Shown: positions 19,499-31,782 of the stretch, piece after piece | Numbering within the stretch: position 1 is the first letter of the stretch | Layout of the letters: each line of letters starts with the position of its first letter | Assembly (NCBI GenBank): GCA_965112735.1 | Contig: OZ218954.1 | Span: forward strand, 3,348,001 to 3,412,000 | DNA: 64,000 nt | Direction of reading: 5' to 3' | Source: Phaeosaccion multiseriatum | Taxonomy: Eukaryota > Ochrophyta, other classes | Position numbers and translations under genes: made by a program | The notes under the pieces: generated by a model | Seen by the model: the letters and a program-made list of their open reading frames with translations, nothing else | The model's database searches: none | Told to the model about the DNA's origin: nothing

Positions 19499-21455
19499 TC
19501 ATTGCTTTGGCTTGCCCGTTGCCACGTCAAAGTTCCGTGGCCACCAGTGAGGCAGATACGGCACCACTCCAAGCCTAAGCCCGCCCCGCCCCTCCTCCTC
19601 CTCCTCCTCCTCCTCCTGCCCTCCTTCCTCCCCGGCGGGGGCGGGGGCCAGGGCACTGGCACTCATATTCACACTCAAGCTCACCGGTTTCCGGCCCAGC
19701 ACGTGCTCGAGACGGAGCATCGCGAGCCCAACCTTACCCCCCGGGGCCACGGCCACGAGAGTGCCCACCGCTCGCCCCCCCTCGGGATGGGCCAAGTCCA
19801 CCACTTCCGCCCCCACCAACGCTCCAGCAGCTTCGAGGGCTGCTGCTGCTCCTCCTCCTCCTCCTCCTGCTCCTCCTCCTCCTCCTCCTGCTGCTGCTGC
19901 TGCTGTTGCTGTTGCTGCGGCGGCGGCGGCGGCGGCTTCCACCGCAAGGTGACCAAACATCGAGGCGTCCATCTTTCCACGAGAGATCAGCGCCGGAGTG
20001 GGTACTGATGTTGCATCACCACCATCATCAGGCCACAACAGCCGGCAAGGCAAGAGACGCTTCCGAACCCGACCCTTGAATTGGGTCCGTGCCGTCAGCT
20101 CCTGACCCAAATAGCACCCCTTGGTGAAGGAAATGTGCCGGACAAGGTCGAGATTCACCTCCATAGGGATACGGTCCACCAATTCAGACCCCTCTCCAAC
20201 GGCAGACGCCATACGAACACACTCAAACACGCCCTCTGATACCTCCCTCTTGCTACTGCTACTGCTGCCGCCGCTACTGCTACTACTACTGCTACTGCTA
20301 CTGCTGCTGCTACTGCCATGGCCGTGAGCAGCCAGGAGAGCCGAGATAGCGGTGCTATTCACGCTTCCGTCCGGCTGCCGGGCCACCACCGCTCGAACTC
20401 CGAGGCTGCTCGCTCGAGGGTCCGCATACAGAGCGGTGATGCTACCCCCATGGGCGGGAGATTGTACCACCTTTGCTAAGTCTTCCGCCACTGCCCCCGC
20501 CGCCCCTGATCCCTCCTCCTCCTCCTCCTCCTCCTCCTCCTCCTCCTCCTCCTCCTCCTTCTCCTCCTGCAGCTGCTGCTGCTGTATCACCAATTGCTGG
20601 TGCTGGGGTAGAAAGCCCCCCACAAGCACCTCCAACTCGCTGGACTTGTCTTTGATTTTGCACTTGGAGCGTAGCTTGTACAACTTAAGGTTGCGCAAGA
20701 GGGAGTGAAGCTGGGCCCGCGGGCAGTCCAAGTAGAAGCTGCTGTCCGCCTTCTCATCGTTCTCCTTATCATCATCAGAAGAAGAGGGCGACCGAATGAT
20801 CAAAGACTCCGATAGAACTCTCCCCTGAGCAGAGAAGAGAAGGAAGGGCAAGCACACGAGCAGCAATGAGAAGTGAGGGAGGAGTTCTTGGGTTGTGTTT
20901 ATGCGTCTCTGCACGATTAATATTCCGGGGGAAGGGAGGGGATGTGGAAGTAGGCTGAAGGCCTATCTGTAGGGCCGGTATACCCCCTCTCCCTCTCCGC
21001 CGCCGTTCCTCTCTTCTCCCCTCTCTGACGCACCTTTGTTGTCAAGAAGGCGGCTGCGAGGGCGGGGTTGGCATAGCTGAGCTTGCTGATGTCCTGAGTG
21101 ATCAGCCCCTGTAAGAGACGGGACGCGTCCGGCCCACTGCAAGCATAGCGGAGGGGCAGGGCGAGAAGAGAGAGAGCGAGGGAGAGGGAGAGAGGGTAAA
21201 AGATAGGGAGAAAGAGTAAGGAAGAGAGAAAAGGACCATATTTATAAAGCGTCGTTAACCCGCTCACCCTCACCTGATGTGCAAGACTCCTCGCTGGCTG
21301 AGGCGAGCGAAAGGCCCCGCAAAGGTCATCCTGCTTCTGTGGGATGACGTTCCTCGCTCTTGATTGTTAAATGACACTGGTCTGGGCCCCCGGGGTTTCT
21401 CACACTGCTCTCTTGCTCTCTCTGTCACCTTCATTGTGGATTGAGTGGAAGTCAT
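19499..21455 (-). CDS. IBA57: IBA57 / YgfZ-family Fe-S assembly factor
   Basis: Exons on the minus strand are 21274-21455, 21034-21136 and 19499-20824, joining to about 536 residues. IBA57 (Caf17, YgfZ in bacteria) is a folate-binding GcvT-like protein that works with ISCA1/2 in mitochondrial [4Fe-4S] cluster assembly. The signature KGCYLGQELTARTQFKGR, with the invariant cysteine, is present, as are the N-terminal GVLHISGPDASRLLQGLITQDI and LTTKGRVLSE. A linker holds QHQQLVIQQQQLQ and a poly-Glu run (20470-20600), and a Ser run; these make it longer than the usual ~350 residues. The first 42 residues are basic and could be a mitochondrial presequence; ATG at 21327-21329 is an alternative start. 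Divergent from QCR6 with overlapping start codons. Confidence 0.92.
20582..20593 (-). repeat. TTGGTGATACAG motif in IBA57
   Basis: Perfect 12-base copy in the IBA57 coding strand, read QQLVIQQQ and followed by CAG then GAG repeats. It lies in a linker absent from the usual family core. Confidence 0.88.
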
Positions 21456-22861
21456 GGTGAGTGTCTCTCATCCTTCTCTTGTTGCACTCTCGCTATTGGG
21501 AGGGCGTTGCTGCTGCTCATGGTTAAATGGGCTCTGATAGCCGTGTAGAGGGCCCAAACAGGCCGACTGAAAAGGGGGAGAAAAAACTGCAGGGGCATAG
21601 AGGGAGGAGTGAGGGGGAAGAGAGTGGTGTGAGAATGGAGAGCACCTGAGGCATTGAAACTATTTGGCGGGCCCCCCTTCTCCCTTGTTCTGGCTTTCCT
21701 CTGAGTTGCCTATGCGTTTCATTGGGGTTGTGTCTGGGTGCGTTGGCAGTACTTTGCCTCCGGGAGTCAAGAGTAGAAGGAGGAAGATGGGAAATGATGT
21801 AGCTGAGTCTCGAAGGCAACCTTGTCGCTGTAGGCATGCTCTCTCTCTCTCTCTCTCTCTCTGTTGATGCATCCATCCCCAGCACATGTATTTCCATTGA
21901 TTTACGCCGCACAAAGCTCTGAATGCACGGCACCACCTGCTTCCTCCGCCCTCAATCGCCTTAAGCATCAACTCTCTTGCGCTTGATCTCTATCCATCCA
22001 TGGCCGCTCACCCTCTAGTCAATGCCTCATGTCCTTTACCCACCCGCTACACTGCATTGCCTGTGACGCATGCTCTCTCTCAATCACCCCCCTCTCACTC
22101 AGGCTGACGACGAACCCCATGACCCCATGCCCGCCGTCACGGAGGCATGCAAGCCCAAGTGCACCGCAGACTGGAAGGAGTACCAGGTATGGTAGTGGAG
22201 AGGCTCGGCGGTACTGGTACTGAAGGAGAGTGAAACTTTCTTTCAACAGAGCAACTCAGTACAGCCGAGAATAAAAAACGCCCCCTCCCCCCCCCCCCTT
22301 CGTCAACCGTTGTCCCCCCTTTCTTCGCCGCACTTGAGCCGTCGTTTCATCTTCTCACTTCCAAACATCGGTCCGCGGATATCTCACAACTCCCTCCCCC
22401 ACCCTCTTCCCCCTCCACAAGGATTGCGCCAAGCGGATTGAGAAGAAGGGCATTGGCGAGTGCGAGGCGTGGTACTTTGATTGGCTTCGTTGCGTTGACA
22501 AATGCGTAAGTCGGCCACTCCTCTTGCATCGCGTCCCGCAGCCACTGGATGCCTCTCTGTCTCCTTCCCTTCTCCCTCTCTCTCTCTCTCTCTCTATCTC
22601 TCGCTCTCTCTCTCTCTCTTCCCTCTCTCTCTCTCTCTTCTCCCTCTCTCTCTCTAGCTCTTCTCCCTCTCTCTCTCTCTCGGAAGTCGCCACTGCCCCC
22701 ATGCATCCATCGCGTCCGTCCATGTCTCCCCTGCCCCTCCCCCCTCCCCGTCACCACACACCCACGCACCTCTCTTCCATCTTTATACCTTGTTTGCGTA
22801 TTTGTTCTTTGATCTCTCTTTACCACAGGTCGCACCAGAAATTTTGAAACACACGAAATAG
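21454..22861 (+). CDS. QCR6: Cytochrome bc1 complex hinge subunit (QCR6/UQCRH)
   Basis: Exons: 21454-21456 (the ATG alone), 22103-22186, 22422-22505 and 22829-22861 (TAG), giving 67 residues. The product starts MADDEPHDP, then CKPKCTADWKEYQDC, CEAWYFDWLRCVDKC and a VAPEILKHTK end. The paired Cys motifs and the C-terminal VAPxxxxxxK match the acidic hinge protein of mitochondrial complex III, which helps cytochrome c dock on cytochrome c1. Length is as expected for the plant/protist form. The first exon is inferred from the ATG directly followed by GTGAGT and from the MADDEP start seen in plant homologues; the alternative is an internal start at 22127 (MPAVTEACKPKC). Introns contain CT-rich tracts. 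Confidence 0.88.
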
Positions 22862-25131
22862 TATCTTTCAGGAGCATACGGTGCGGCAGCCAGTGACAGG
22901 AGGAGAAGGCGTACTCTGAGAGAGAGAGAGACAGAGAGAGACAGAGAGAGAGAGCGACGGGACGTGTTTTTTTTAATTTCATCAGCGGTCGTGTTTGTGT
23001 GGGTACTTTCCAGCGAGGGAGGGGCGACCGCCCTCCGGAGCTCTAACGGACGAGGGAGGAGCGGTGCTGCTCTTGACTGGAGGGGGAGGGAGGACAAAGC
23101 GAAAGGGCGGAGGGTTCCATCACCAGAGACTGGTTGGATAGATGCTGGTTTATGCTTCGCGGAGGAGGAGGAGGAGGAGGAGGAGGAGGAGAAGGAGAAG
23201 GAGAGAGAGAGAGCCCCCATTGGAGTGAATGTGTGGTTCTGTTGTCTGTTTCCCCAACTCTCGGGTGAAGGCCGTGAGCAAGGTCTTTTGCGGGAGTAGT
23301 AGAGGCGCCGCTGCTACCTCTCTTACCTCTCTTGCAGGCTTAGGAGTATGGGGTTGAGTGGTAGTAGTGATGGTGATGATGGTGATGGTAGGTGGTTTGG
23401 TGGGTGGGTGGGGTACGGGTAGCTGCTCATGTGGTAGCTTTCATGTGGCCCCGTTTCTTCCTCTTCCCCACCGAAGTTAGAGGGATGAGGGTGGGAAGGG
23501 TTTTGGTTGCGCAAGGCAGGGAGATTGATGTGGCTGGAGCATCCGTATGAGGGGCTCTCACCCTCCTCTCTTTTTTTGTCTTTTTTATCTCCTCTTCTTC
23601 GCAGCTCCCTCTTTTGGGGAGAGCTCAAGAGGAGGAGGAGGAGGAGGAGGAGGAGGAGGAGGGAGAGGGGAGGCGAAGAGGAGAGAGGCTCCAGACGGAC
23701 CTCGGTGACCGCGGAATGAATTGAATGTATAGGAGAGGTGGAGAAGCAGGGGAGGAGTAGGAGAGAAGGGGGGTTTAGAGTCGGCAACGCACTGTTGTGT
23801 GAGAAAATGAACGACATTTCTGGACAAATCTCTGACTTTCACTCCTTACCATATGGCGTATGGTACGACTTTTCTTCAGGTTCGATCGTTTTTTCTCGCG
23901 TTTTAGCTAGAGCATGCTTGCTCCCTTCGTCCATCTCGTTGTAAATCGTACGTTCCAGTCATTTTCCCCAATCCCAAGCAATACCTATTTTTGAACATTC
24001 CGGCTGGCAACAGAGAGGAGGAGAAAAAACAGCCAAAGAAGAAACTCTTTGGGCTTTAAGAGAGGTAGGAGAGAGGCTGGAGAGGTAGTGCAGGAGAAAT
24101 CTGGTGTGCTCTGGGCCTTGAAAGATGTGGCAGAGGAGGTGGGCGGAGAGTTTAGGTCCGCTTTCGCAAAGCCAACACCACCACAACTGTCCTCCAACCA
24201 AATGGTGGAAGGATGTGGGGGGCTGCTGCTGTAGGAAGATTCTTTCCTCCCTTCTCATTTGCCCTCGCCGTGCCGCTCGTTTCGTCTATCCGTTGTTGTC
24301 AGAAGAGGAAGAGAATTTGTCCTTGTCTTACTCATCTTCCCTTGCTAGCCTCCCTGGAGTTTTACTCTTTCAACCACCCAAAGCTCACACAAACACGCGT
24401 CTCTTTTCTTGTGCAGTGACTACTGGGAAGCGCAGCGAAGAAACCCCGGTGCAGACTCGAGCAGCGACGGGTTGAAGTGGAGGAATGACAAAAGAGATGA
24501 AGAGATGAGATGACCGATGTCGCAAATTCGCCAAGCCCCGGCACCAGCCGCAGCAGAAGCACTTCGCTTCCACGCTTGCATCAGGGAAGCGCATCGATGA
24601 TGGAGTAGCACCAGCAAGGGATCTGTGGAATAGGAGGAGCATAAGTATGCTCCTCCCTCTCCTCTCTCACACTACTTCTTACTGTGTCGGGACTTTTCCT
24701 GAGGCAACACAACGAATACACACGGGCGGAGCGGTGCTTGCCGACGCGCGCGTACGCGAAGACAATATTAGCGCTGCAGCAGCGACGCAGTAGACAGCAG
24801 AAGGAGTGTCTCCGGGGGGGCGACAAAAATCTACGTGCGCTGTCGTCCCAGAAAGCAAGGCAAGGGACGGAAGGAAGGACCCACTGGAGGAGTTGTCGTC
24901 GCCCCCCTAGTTATCATCTGTGGTGTGGCAAGGTTGGAAGGAGCCACACTGTTCTCGCTTGGCAGGAGCGAGATAGTATACATGCGGAGGGGGGGAAGGG
25001 CCTACCTCTAGCATACATCTAGCACACCTTTAGCTTTAGAGTACTCGATAAGGTCAGTCTGGCGGCGGCGACCCCCATCCTCTCGTTTTTGTGTGGCTTC
25101 GAACGAGCACGGCAGAGGCACTGATCTACTG
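22862..25131. other. 2.3-kb intergenic region
   Basis: I see no supportable gene. It contains a GA-rich run (22915-22955), two (GGA)n tracts (23160-23192 and 23628-23664), and moderate-complexity sequence from 23800 to 25090 that is presumably the B56-like gene's promoter and 5' UTR. Small ORFs here lack codon structure or splice logic. Confidence 0.55.
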
Positions 25132-27486
25132 ATGCCTCATCGCCCAGTAGGGGGAGGAGGAGGAGGAGAAGGAGGAGGAGGAGGAGGAGGAGGAGGAGGA
25201 GGAGGAGGAGGAGGAGGAGGAGGAGGAGGAGGAGGAGGGGTAGGGATGAGGGAGGGAAGTTCTCTGATGGATGCCTTGAGGAGAGAAGGGGATGCAGCAG
25301 CATCAAGAGGAGGAGGAGGAGGAGGAGGAGGAGGAGGAGGAGGAGGAGGAGGAGGAGGAGGAGGAGGAGGAGGAAGAGGAGGAGAAGGAGGGGAAGGAGG
25401 AGGATCGTTGGAGGGGGAAGGGGGGGGAGAGGGAGGAGGCTTTGTCAGTTTAGGCCCGTTGCTACTGAGCAGTGAGGAGGCAGCGCTGGCGGCATTGTCC
25501 GTGGCAAGAGGAGGAGGGGGGGGGAGAGCAGCAGGAGGAGGAGGAGGACGAGGAGGGAGAGGGGGAGGTAAGACTGCGTACTTGCACCGCCTGAAGCATA
25601 GCAGGAAGGAAAAGAGGGTGAGAGATGCCTCCAAGATTCAGAAGCGTGAGCACAAGCTGGACAAGTGGGGGAGACAGAGCAATCGGGGCAGAAGTGACCG
25701 CCTGCGGAGTAGGTGGGAGGACCACGGAGGAGTGAATCAGGAGCAGCAGCAGCAGCAGCAGCAGCAGGGGCGCCAGGGGCAGCAATGGGGAGATGGCAGC
25801 GGAAGGACCAGGAGTAACAGCAGGGGTAGGAGTAGGAACAACAACAACAACAACAACAACAACCACCACCACCACCACGACATCGACTTTCTTGGAGAGG
25901 GAGACGCGGAGTCGCTGCTGACCTCGAGCTTGCCCCCCGGGGGGCTCGACGCTGTGTCGGAGGTATCGGAGGTATCGGAGGTAGAATTGCTGCTGGATGA
26001 GGGGCTGCTGGGCCTCGGGCTCGAGGGAGAGATAGACAGCCCTCTCCACGACAGGGAGAGCAGTGGGGATGGCACTTGCAGCACCACCTCTGCGACACTG
26101 GGCACTGGCGGTGCTGCTGCCCCAGGTGGGGTGGTGGCTGTCGGTACCTCCTGCGAAACCGAGGGAGAGGAGACGATTGACCACACGACGAGTGATCAGG
26201 CTGTTGGTCGTCATCAGGCGGAAGGTTCGAGGGAAGGTGTCGTCGTCCGTGAGGACGGCAGGGATATACGGCAAGATAGCGACCAAGGAGGAGGAGGAGG
26301 AGGAGGAGGAGGAGGAGGAGGAGGAGGAGGCAGCAGTAGAAGCAGCGGTGGAGACGCACTCCGGACCCCCTTGGGCAGCAAGAGGAAGACCAACAAGAGG
26401 AAGAACAACACCGCGGCTTCTCCCCTCCTGGGGCGAAGAGCAGGTCTACTCGTTGGCAGTCCTCTGGCAGCGTCATCACCGCTCTCCCCGGGGGGCAGTC
26501 TCTCCTCTCCCGGGGGGCGCACTCCTTCTTCCCAGGGGGGCACTGCTATGGTGGTGCCGGAGGTGCCTGCCGCCCCGACTCTGTATGACAGTGTAAGTTT
26601 GAGCTTCCTGTTTGAGGCGAATGGTGAGGACTCTCAACTCCCTGCGCTGCGTCGGCGGGCGTCGAGTGCGCAATTGAGGCTACGGCGGAGGGCCTCGAGC
26701 TTCCGCAGAGCTTCATCCGCAGCGCTCACGGCCAAAGAAACAGCAGCAGCCACCGCAGCAGCCGCCGCAGCCGCAGCGGCAGGCGCTGATACAGCAGCAG
26801 TTGGTGATACTGTAGCAACAGCAGCAGTGGATGATCCTACTGCCGCAGCAGCAACAGCGTCACTTGGTGATAAAGCAGTTGGTCATTCACCAGTTGGCCA
26901 TAAAGTAGCACCAGCGGCGGCAGTCCTGACACCAGCAGTGAAGAAGGACCCCGCCCCGACAAGAGATTCCGTGGTGCACGCCCTCTTCTTCGCCTTGTTC
27001 GGTGACAAGAAGATTAAGGAGCAGAGTTGTAACGGCAGTGCGGGGGAGTCGTATGGAGGCAGCTGGGACGACGTTGTGGACGATAGCGAGGTAAGATGTA
27101 GGCGTAGTTCGGGTGTGCGTACGTGTACGTGTGTGTGCTGCGCATGCGTGTATGTGTGTGTATGTGTGTGTGCGTGTGTGTGCATGCATGTGTGTATTTG
27201 GTGCATGCGTGTGTGTATGCGCGTGCGTGGGCATGTGTGTGCATGCGTGTGTGCATCTGTGTGTATATGTGTGCGTGTGTATGTGTGTGTATGCGCATAT
27301 GTATCTGCGTGTGTGGGTGTGGCTCTGAAGAGTCCACAGAAAGATTGGCGCAGTGCACCCTTGGATCCTCGGGTCGGGCTTGGCGAAAGTTTCGGGATGA
27401 ACTGAGCTGAACTGAACTGAACCATGTGCGTTGCGTGTGCGTGCATCTCCCTCTTCCGATATGCCTCTGCCTCTCCTCTGCCTCCC

Positions 27487-27517
<31 letters not shown>

Positions 27518-27580
27518 ATCCATCCGTCCCTCCCTTTCTCCCTCTCATGCATCATCCGCCCTGCCTTCTGCTCGGCCTTT

Positions 27581-27627
<47 letters not shown>

Positions 27628-30600
27628 ACTCACAGGATGACGTGGGAGTGGATGAGGCGTGGATAAAGAGCGGACTCGTCATGACCATGTTCACATCAAG
27701 GGCCCTAGATTTGGCCTGCAAGGTCAGTATGTGGGCGCGTGCGTGGGGGCATGGAGGCGGTGGGGGGGGGGGGATGGCAGTGAATGGTGCGTGACAGCTC
27801 TTTCGGCAGCACTATGGTCAATTTTGAGAGGCTGCAAGTCTCTAAATACGGCCCTTTCTCTCACCTCCCCTCCCTCCCTACCTCCCTCTCCCCCTCCCTC
27901 CCTCCACCCCTCCCTCCCGCGCTCCCTTCCTGCCCCCCCCCCTCCTCCCTCCTCCCTCCACTCCGACAGACGCTGACGGACGGCGCATCTTTGCTGCGGC
28001 AGTACGTGGATGCAGGGGTGTTATACAGACTTGTCGACGACCTTAGATTCGAAGACGATCGGGTGCCATCCCCCCGCCTGAGCATTGCCAAGGCAATCTA
28101 CGAACACTGTCCCCACTTGCGTCTGGACATGCTTCAGGCGCTGTCCACGGCGTCGCACGATAGACTGACCAATTGTCGCAAGTTGGAGATGCAGGTACGG
28201 TGGGGGAGTTGGTGATACAGGCAGAGGGAGGGAGGGAAGGGAGGGAAGGAGGGAGGGAGGGGATGGGGCGGAGGCGAGGGCGGGAGCGGGCATGCAAACA
28301 CGTGTCTTACTGTCGGCAATCTCCGCTACCCCTTGTCCCTCTGTCCCTCCCTCCCTCCCAATGCGAGTTAACAGTCGTGGGGCAGGGAGCAGCAGCTCTC
28401 GGCATGCCTGAGCGCCAGCAAGCTTCAAAGAGACCAGGGGCACACGCTGCTTGAGCTGTTGGAGTACTGTCTGCAGACCTTCATTGCCTTGTTCGCCGCA
28501 GGAGAAGGACAAGAAGGACAAGACCAAGACCCTCCTCACTCGACAGAGTCCGCAGACGGGGAGGGTGAGGGTGAGGGTGAGGAAAGGGCTACTGATGTCA
28601 GAGTCGGTAGTGGTGGTGGTGTTGCAGCGCCAACATCATCAACAGCGGCAGTCGTGGAGGAGTCACAAATGGCGCTGCCTGTGGTGGAGGTGGATGTCGA
28701 GGGGGGGGCTGTTGAGGGGAGCCCCTCTTCACAGGGACCGATGCATGTACCCACAGAGCACGAAGGAGAAGAGGAAGAAGAAGGCGTGGAGGTGGAGATG
28801 CAGGATGCGGATGTGATGGCGCCGCTAGTGCCGCTCCCTTGCAGCCGGCCGGCGGAGCTCCAGGGTCAATGGGCACATCGAGGTGGAAGCGATTTGACTT
28901 GGACCGTAGAGGCAGAGGTGGAGGCAAGGGTGGAGGCAGAAGAGGATGAACAGGACGCACAGGCAGAGGGAAAGGACAGAGAGAGCAGTGCTTCTGTATC
29001 ACCACCACCGCCACTTGATGTTGTCAATGGAAGAGGAAAAGGAGCAGTAGCAGCAACTGCAGCAGCAGCAGCAGGAGGAGGAGGAGGAGGAGGAGGAGGA
29101 GGAGAAAGAGGGGAGGAGCTGCAGGAGTTGGTGATACAGCACGAGCACTTCAGGCACATCGCCAGTGGAGGGGAGGGAGGAGGGAAGCTTGGCGACGAGG
29201 AGGACTCCCACGAGTGCGACACGCCTCGACCTCTTTTGTTTGCACCCTCCTCCTCCTCCTCCTCCTCCTCCTCCTCCACGCCCACCACGCGTGCTGGGAC
29301 TCGGACTGGGGTGAACGGCAACGGCAACGACAACAAGGCTTCCAGCAGGGGGGCTCATTCCCCAGGGGAGGCGACTCTTACCCAGGGGGGTGGGGGCGAC
29401 TTCCCAGGGTTGGACTGCGCGGGTGCTGACGCTGCTGATACGGTGGTTGGCTTCCAGCTGGCCCCTCCTTGTGGTGGTAGCGATTGCAGCGGCACGGAAA
29501 GTGGTAGTGGCAGCAACAGCGGCAGCAGCAATGACAGCAGCAGCAGCAGTCGCAGCAGCAGCGGCAGTGTGGAGGTGGAGGTGATGGTGGTGTGTGAAGA
29601 GGACGATGGCGACGTCGACAGCGCCCTCCTGCACCACGTCATCCATGACGAGGGGATGGCAACAGAGGTTGGGGAGGGTGGGGGTGATACCGAAGCAGCA
29701 GTAACAGCAACAGGCTTGGAGACGGAGAAGGAGGAGCAAGAGGAGGATGGAGGCTGGGCAGGAGAAGAAGGAAGAGGAGGAGGAGGAGGAGGAGGAGGAG
29801 GAGGAGGAGGAGGAGGAGCTACCCTTGCTCCTTTCGCTCGTCTGCCCCCTCCTTCTCCTTCTCCATCCCCTCCTCCTCCTCCTCCTCCTCCTCCTCAAGT
29901 TGCTGCCAGGGTGGGTGTTCAAGCAGGCGAGGAAGAAGAAGAAGCTCGAGCAACGGCACCGCGATCACCACCACCACCACCACCACCTCCGAACTTAAGT
30001 CGGGATGTGTGGCCGCAGACACTCGCAGGCAGCGCTCTTAGAGAGTGTACTCGAGCCCTCATGTGCATGATTAAATGCCACGGCACCCGAGTGTCGAGCG
30101 GCGGAGAGGGGGAGCTACAGGCCTTGGAGGCATCGACCCGACTACTTGTTCAGCTCTATGCCCCAGTGGCCCTGTTGGTGGTACAGCAGCTGCTCTCCAG
30201 TTGGCCGGTGGGAGACCACAGGCGAGAGCTGGCTCTGTTGCGGCTGTTGGGGGTGGTGCTGACGTATGCGCCGCCCCTTCCTTTGCTCATGCCGGAGACT
30301 CGGCTGCACACGAGGGCCTTCGGAAGGATTGCCAAGTGCGTAAGGGACCCGCATCAAAAGGTGAGAACACGGATGACAAGAACAGTTTGGTTTTGATTTT
30401 GGATCACTCTCCCCAAAGTAACTGCGATGATGTGTATGCATGTATGAAGGCACTGCTGCTGATACTGCTGCTGCTGCTGCTGCTGTCTAAACTCGACTTA
30501 TTTGGGCATCCCCCCCCCCCCCAAATTGCGCCAACCAGGTGGCCCAAGAGGCGATTGCCATGGCCGGCAACGAATACCTGGTGGGCACCTATCTGCAGGG

Positions 30601-30718
30601 CTGGCCAGACCTCATGGCGGCCATGAAACTGGCACTGTGTGACAACCGCCGCCACTGGAGCGCACACGTGCAGGACCAGTCGGAGCAGATGTTCGATATG
30701 CTTCTAGATTGCTCTTAG
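25132..30718 (+). CDS. PP2A B56 (B')-like regulatory subunit
   Basis: Exons: 25132-27090, 27636-27722, 27970-28194, 28375-30360 and 30539-30718, phase 0 throughout, about 1,668 residues. B56 subunits are HEAT-like helical scaffolds that direct PP2A to substrates. The C-terminal part resembles the B56 core: QLYAPVALLVVQQLLSSWP, GRIAKCVRDPHQKVAQEAI, and GNEYLVGTYLQ where classical members have WNNEYI. LLRQYVDAGVLYRLVDDLRF and LSIAKAIYEHCPHLRLDML look like further helical repeats. Two very long insertions, residues 1-650 and a ~480-residue block in exon 4, are G/E/S rich and carry VGDT and LVIQ motif copies. The call is by eye and the core is divergent; a different HEAT/ARM protein is possible. 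The last codons and stop sit in a 32-bp tandem repeat. Confidence 0.6.
25146..25383 (+). repeat. Two (GGA)n coding tracts, poly-Gly
   Basis: GGA runs at 25146-25237 and 25308-25383 encode glycine stretches at the N-terminus of the B56-like protein; another lies at 26286-26331. Confidence 0.95.
28209..28220 (+). repeat. TTGGTGATACAG motif in an intron
   Basis: Perfect copy 15 bases inside the B56-like intron 28195-28374, so the motif is not confined to coding DNA. Further copies in this gene: 26801-26812 (one mismatch, exon), 29128-29139 (perfect, exon, LVIQ), 30175-30186 (one mismatch, exon, LVVQ). Confidence 0.9.
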
Positions 30719-30817
30719 CAGAGATCGATATACTTCTAGATTGCTCTTCGCAGAGACTTATGTACTTCTAGATTGCTCATAGCAGAAATCGCATACTTCT
30801 AGACTGCTCTTAAGGTC
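30695..30817 (+). repeat. ~32-bp tandem repeat across the stop codon
   Basis: Four copies with core CTTCTAGATTGCTCTTAGCA start at 30701, 30733, 30765 and 30796. The first copy encodes the last residues and TAG stop of the B56-like gene; the others are in the 3' UTR. Confidence 0.92.
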
Positions 30818-31782
30818 TAGGCTTTTGAGGTTCGGGTCAGGCCCTCGTGAGGGTCGAAGGAGTATGTATGTGTATATACCCCATTAGTGACTCTGGTATT
30901 TGTAAATACACGAAAATACACGCTTCGTGAACGTAACACAGATAGGCAGACCATCCCAGCCAGTCATTCCTCTCGAGTGAATGAATCTTTCATTCCACGG
31001 GCCGCCACCCACTGGAGGTGAATGTGCGGCCCCTCCCTCCTTCCCTCCCCTCCCTCCCTCCCCTCCCTCCCTCCCTCCCCTCCTCCCTCCCACCCTCCCT
31101 CCTCAACACACCCCGGAAATCAGGACCACATCCTTCACATTCCATCACGACACAGCCGGACCGCTTGTATGCGTCCGAGTGCTGATGATGGAATGAGCCG
31201 TTCTGATTCCGATTCTGAACCGGTGATGGGAGACAAGCGCGAAGGCACACCCTGTCCTTGTGTGCATGGTTTCTTTCCTTTTGGTGCTCTCCCCCCCCCC
31301 GCCCCGCCCGCCCGCCCGAACCCCAGCGCGCCCCCTCGCCCTCTCCCTCCTGCCTCAACACCACAACCCGGAAGCCAGGGCCAGGACGGGCGACAAGAAT
31401 GCTCCGATTGATTGGAGGCATGAATAGGCATCATAGCACAGGTGCTTGTGTGTGTCTGACCGTGATGCTTTTTGTCGCCCGTTCTGCGTTCCGCCTCTGG
31501 ACCCGATGATGGGAAGAGAAGTGTGTGTGTGTGTGTGTGAGTGAGAGAGAGAGAGAGAGAGAGAGAGATGCTCTCCCGCCTTTGTCTCCCTGTGCAAAAG
31601 CTGAGCTTACGCTGCAAAAGCTTTGCTCGGCTTTCGCCTCTCCCGTGAAAGCACAGGAGCTCTCCCCCTCCCCTGTCTCTCTCCATCCCAGCCTCTCTCC
31701 CTCTCAGTCTCACCCTCTGTCTCCTTCCCCCCCCCCTCTCTCCCCCCCCTCTCCCGCCCTATTAAGCTTGGCTTAGCTTAGC
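30719..31782. other. Convergent B56-like / PRA1 3' region
   Basis: Just over 1 kb with no gene seen. After the 32-bp repeats come CCCT-rich tracts (31030-31105), two loosely similar segments (around 31100 and 31350) and a (GT)n/(GA)n run at 31519-31568. Confidence 0.55.

Noticed and set aside
24684-25022. 112-codon open frame with mixed composition
   Set aside because: No recognisable motif, no splice partners, and it lies just upstream of the B56-like start; more likely 5' UTR or intergenic.
25093-25131. Start of the B56-like gene at GTG 25093
   Set aside because: Eukaryotic start should be ATG; the first in-frame ATG is at 25132.
30695-30817. CRISPR-like array of ~32-bp repeats
   Set aside because: Units are directly tandem with no spacers, and the host is a eukaryote.
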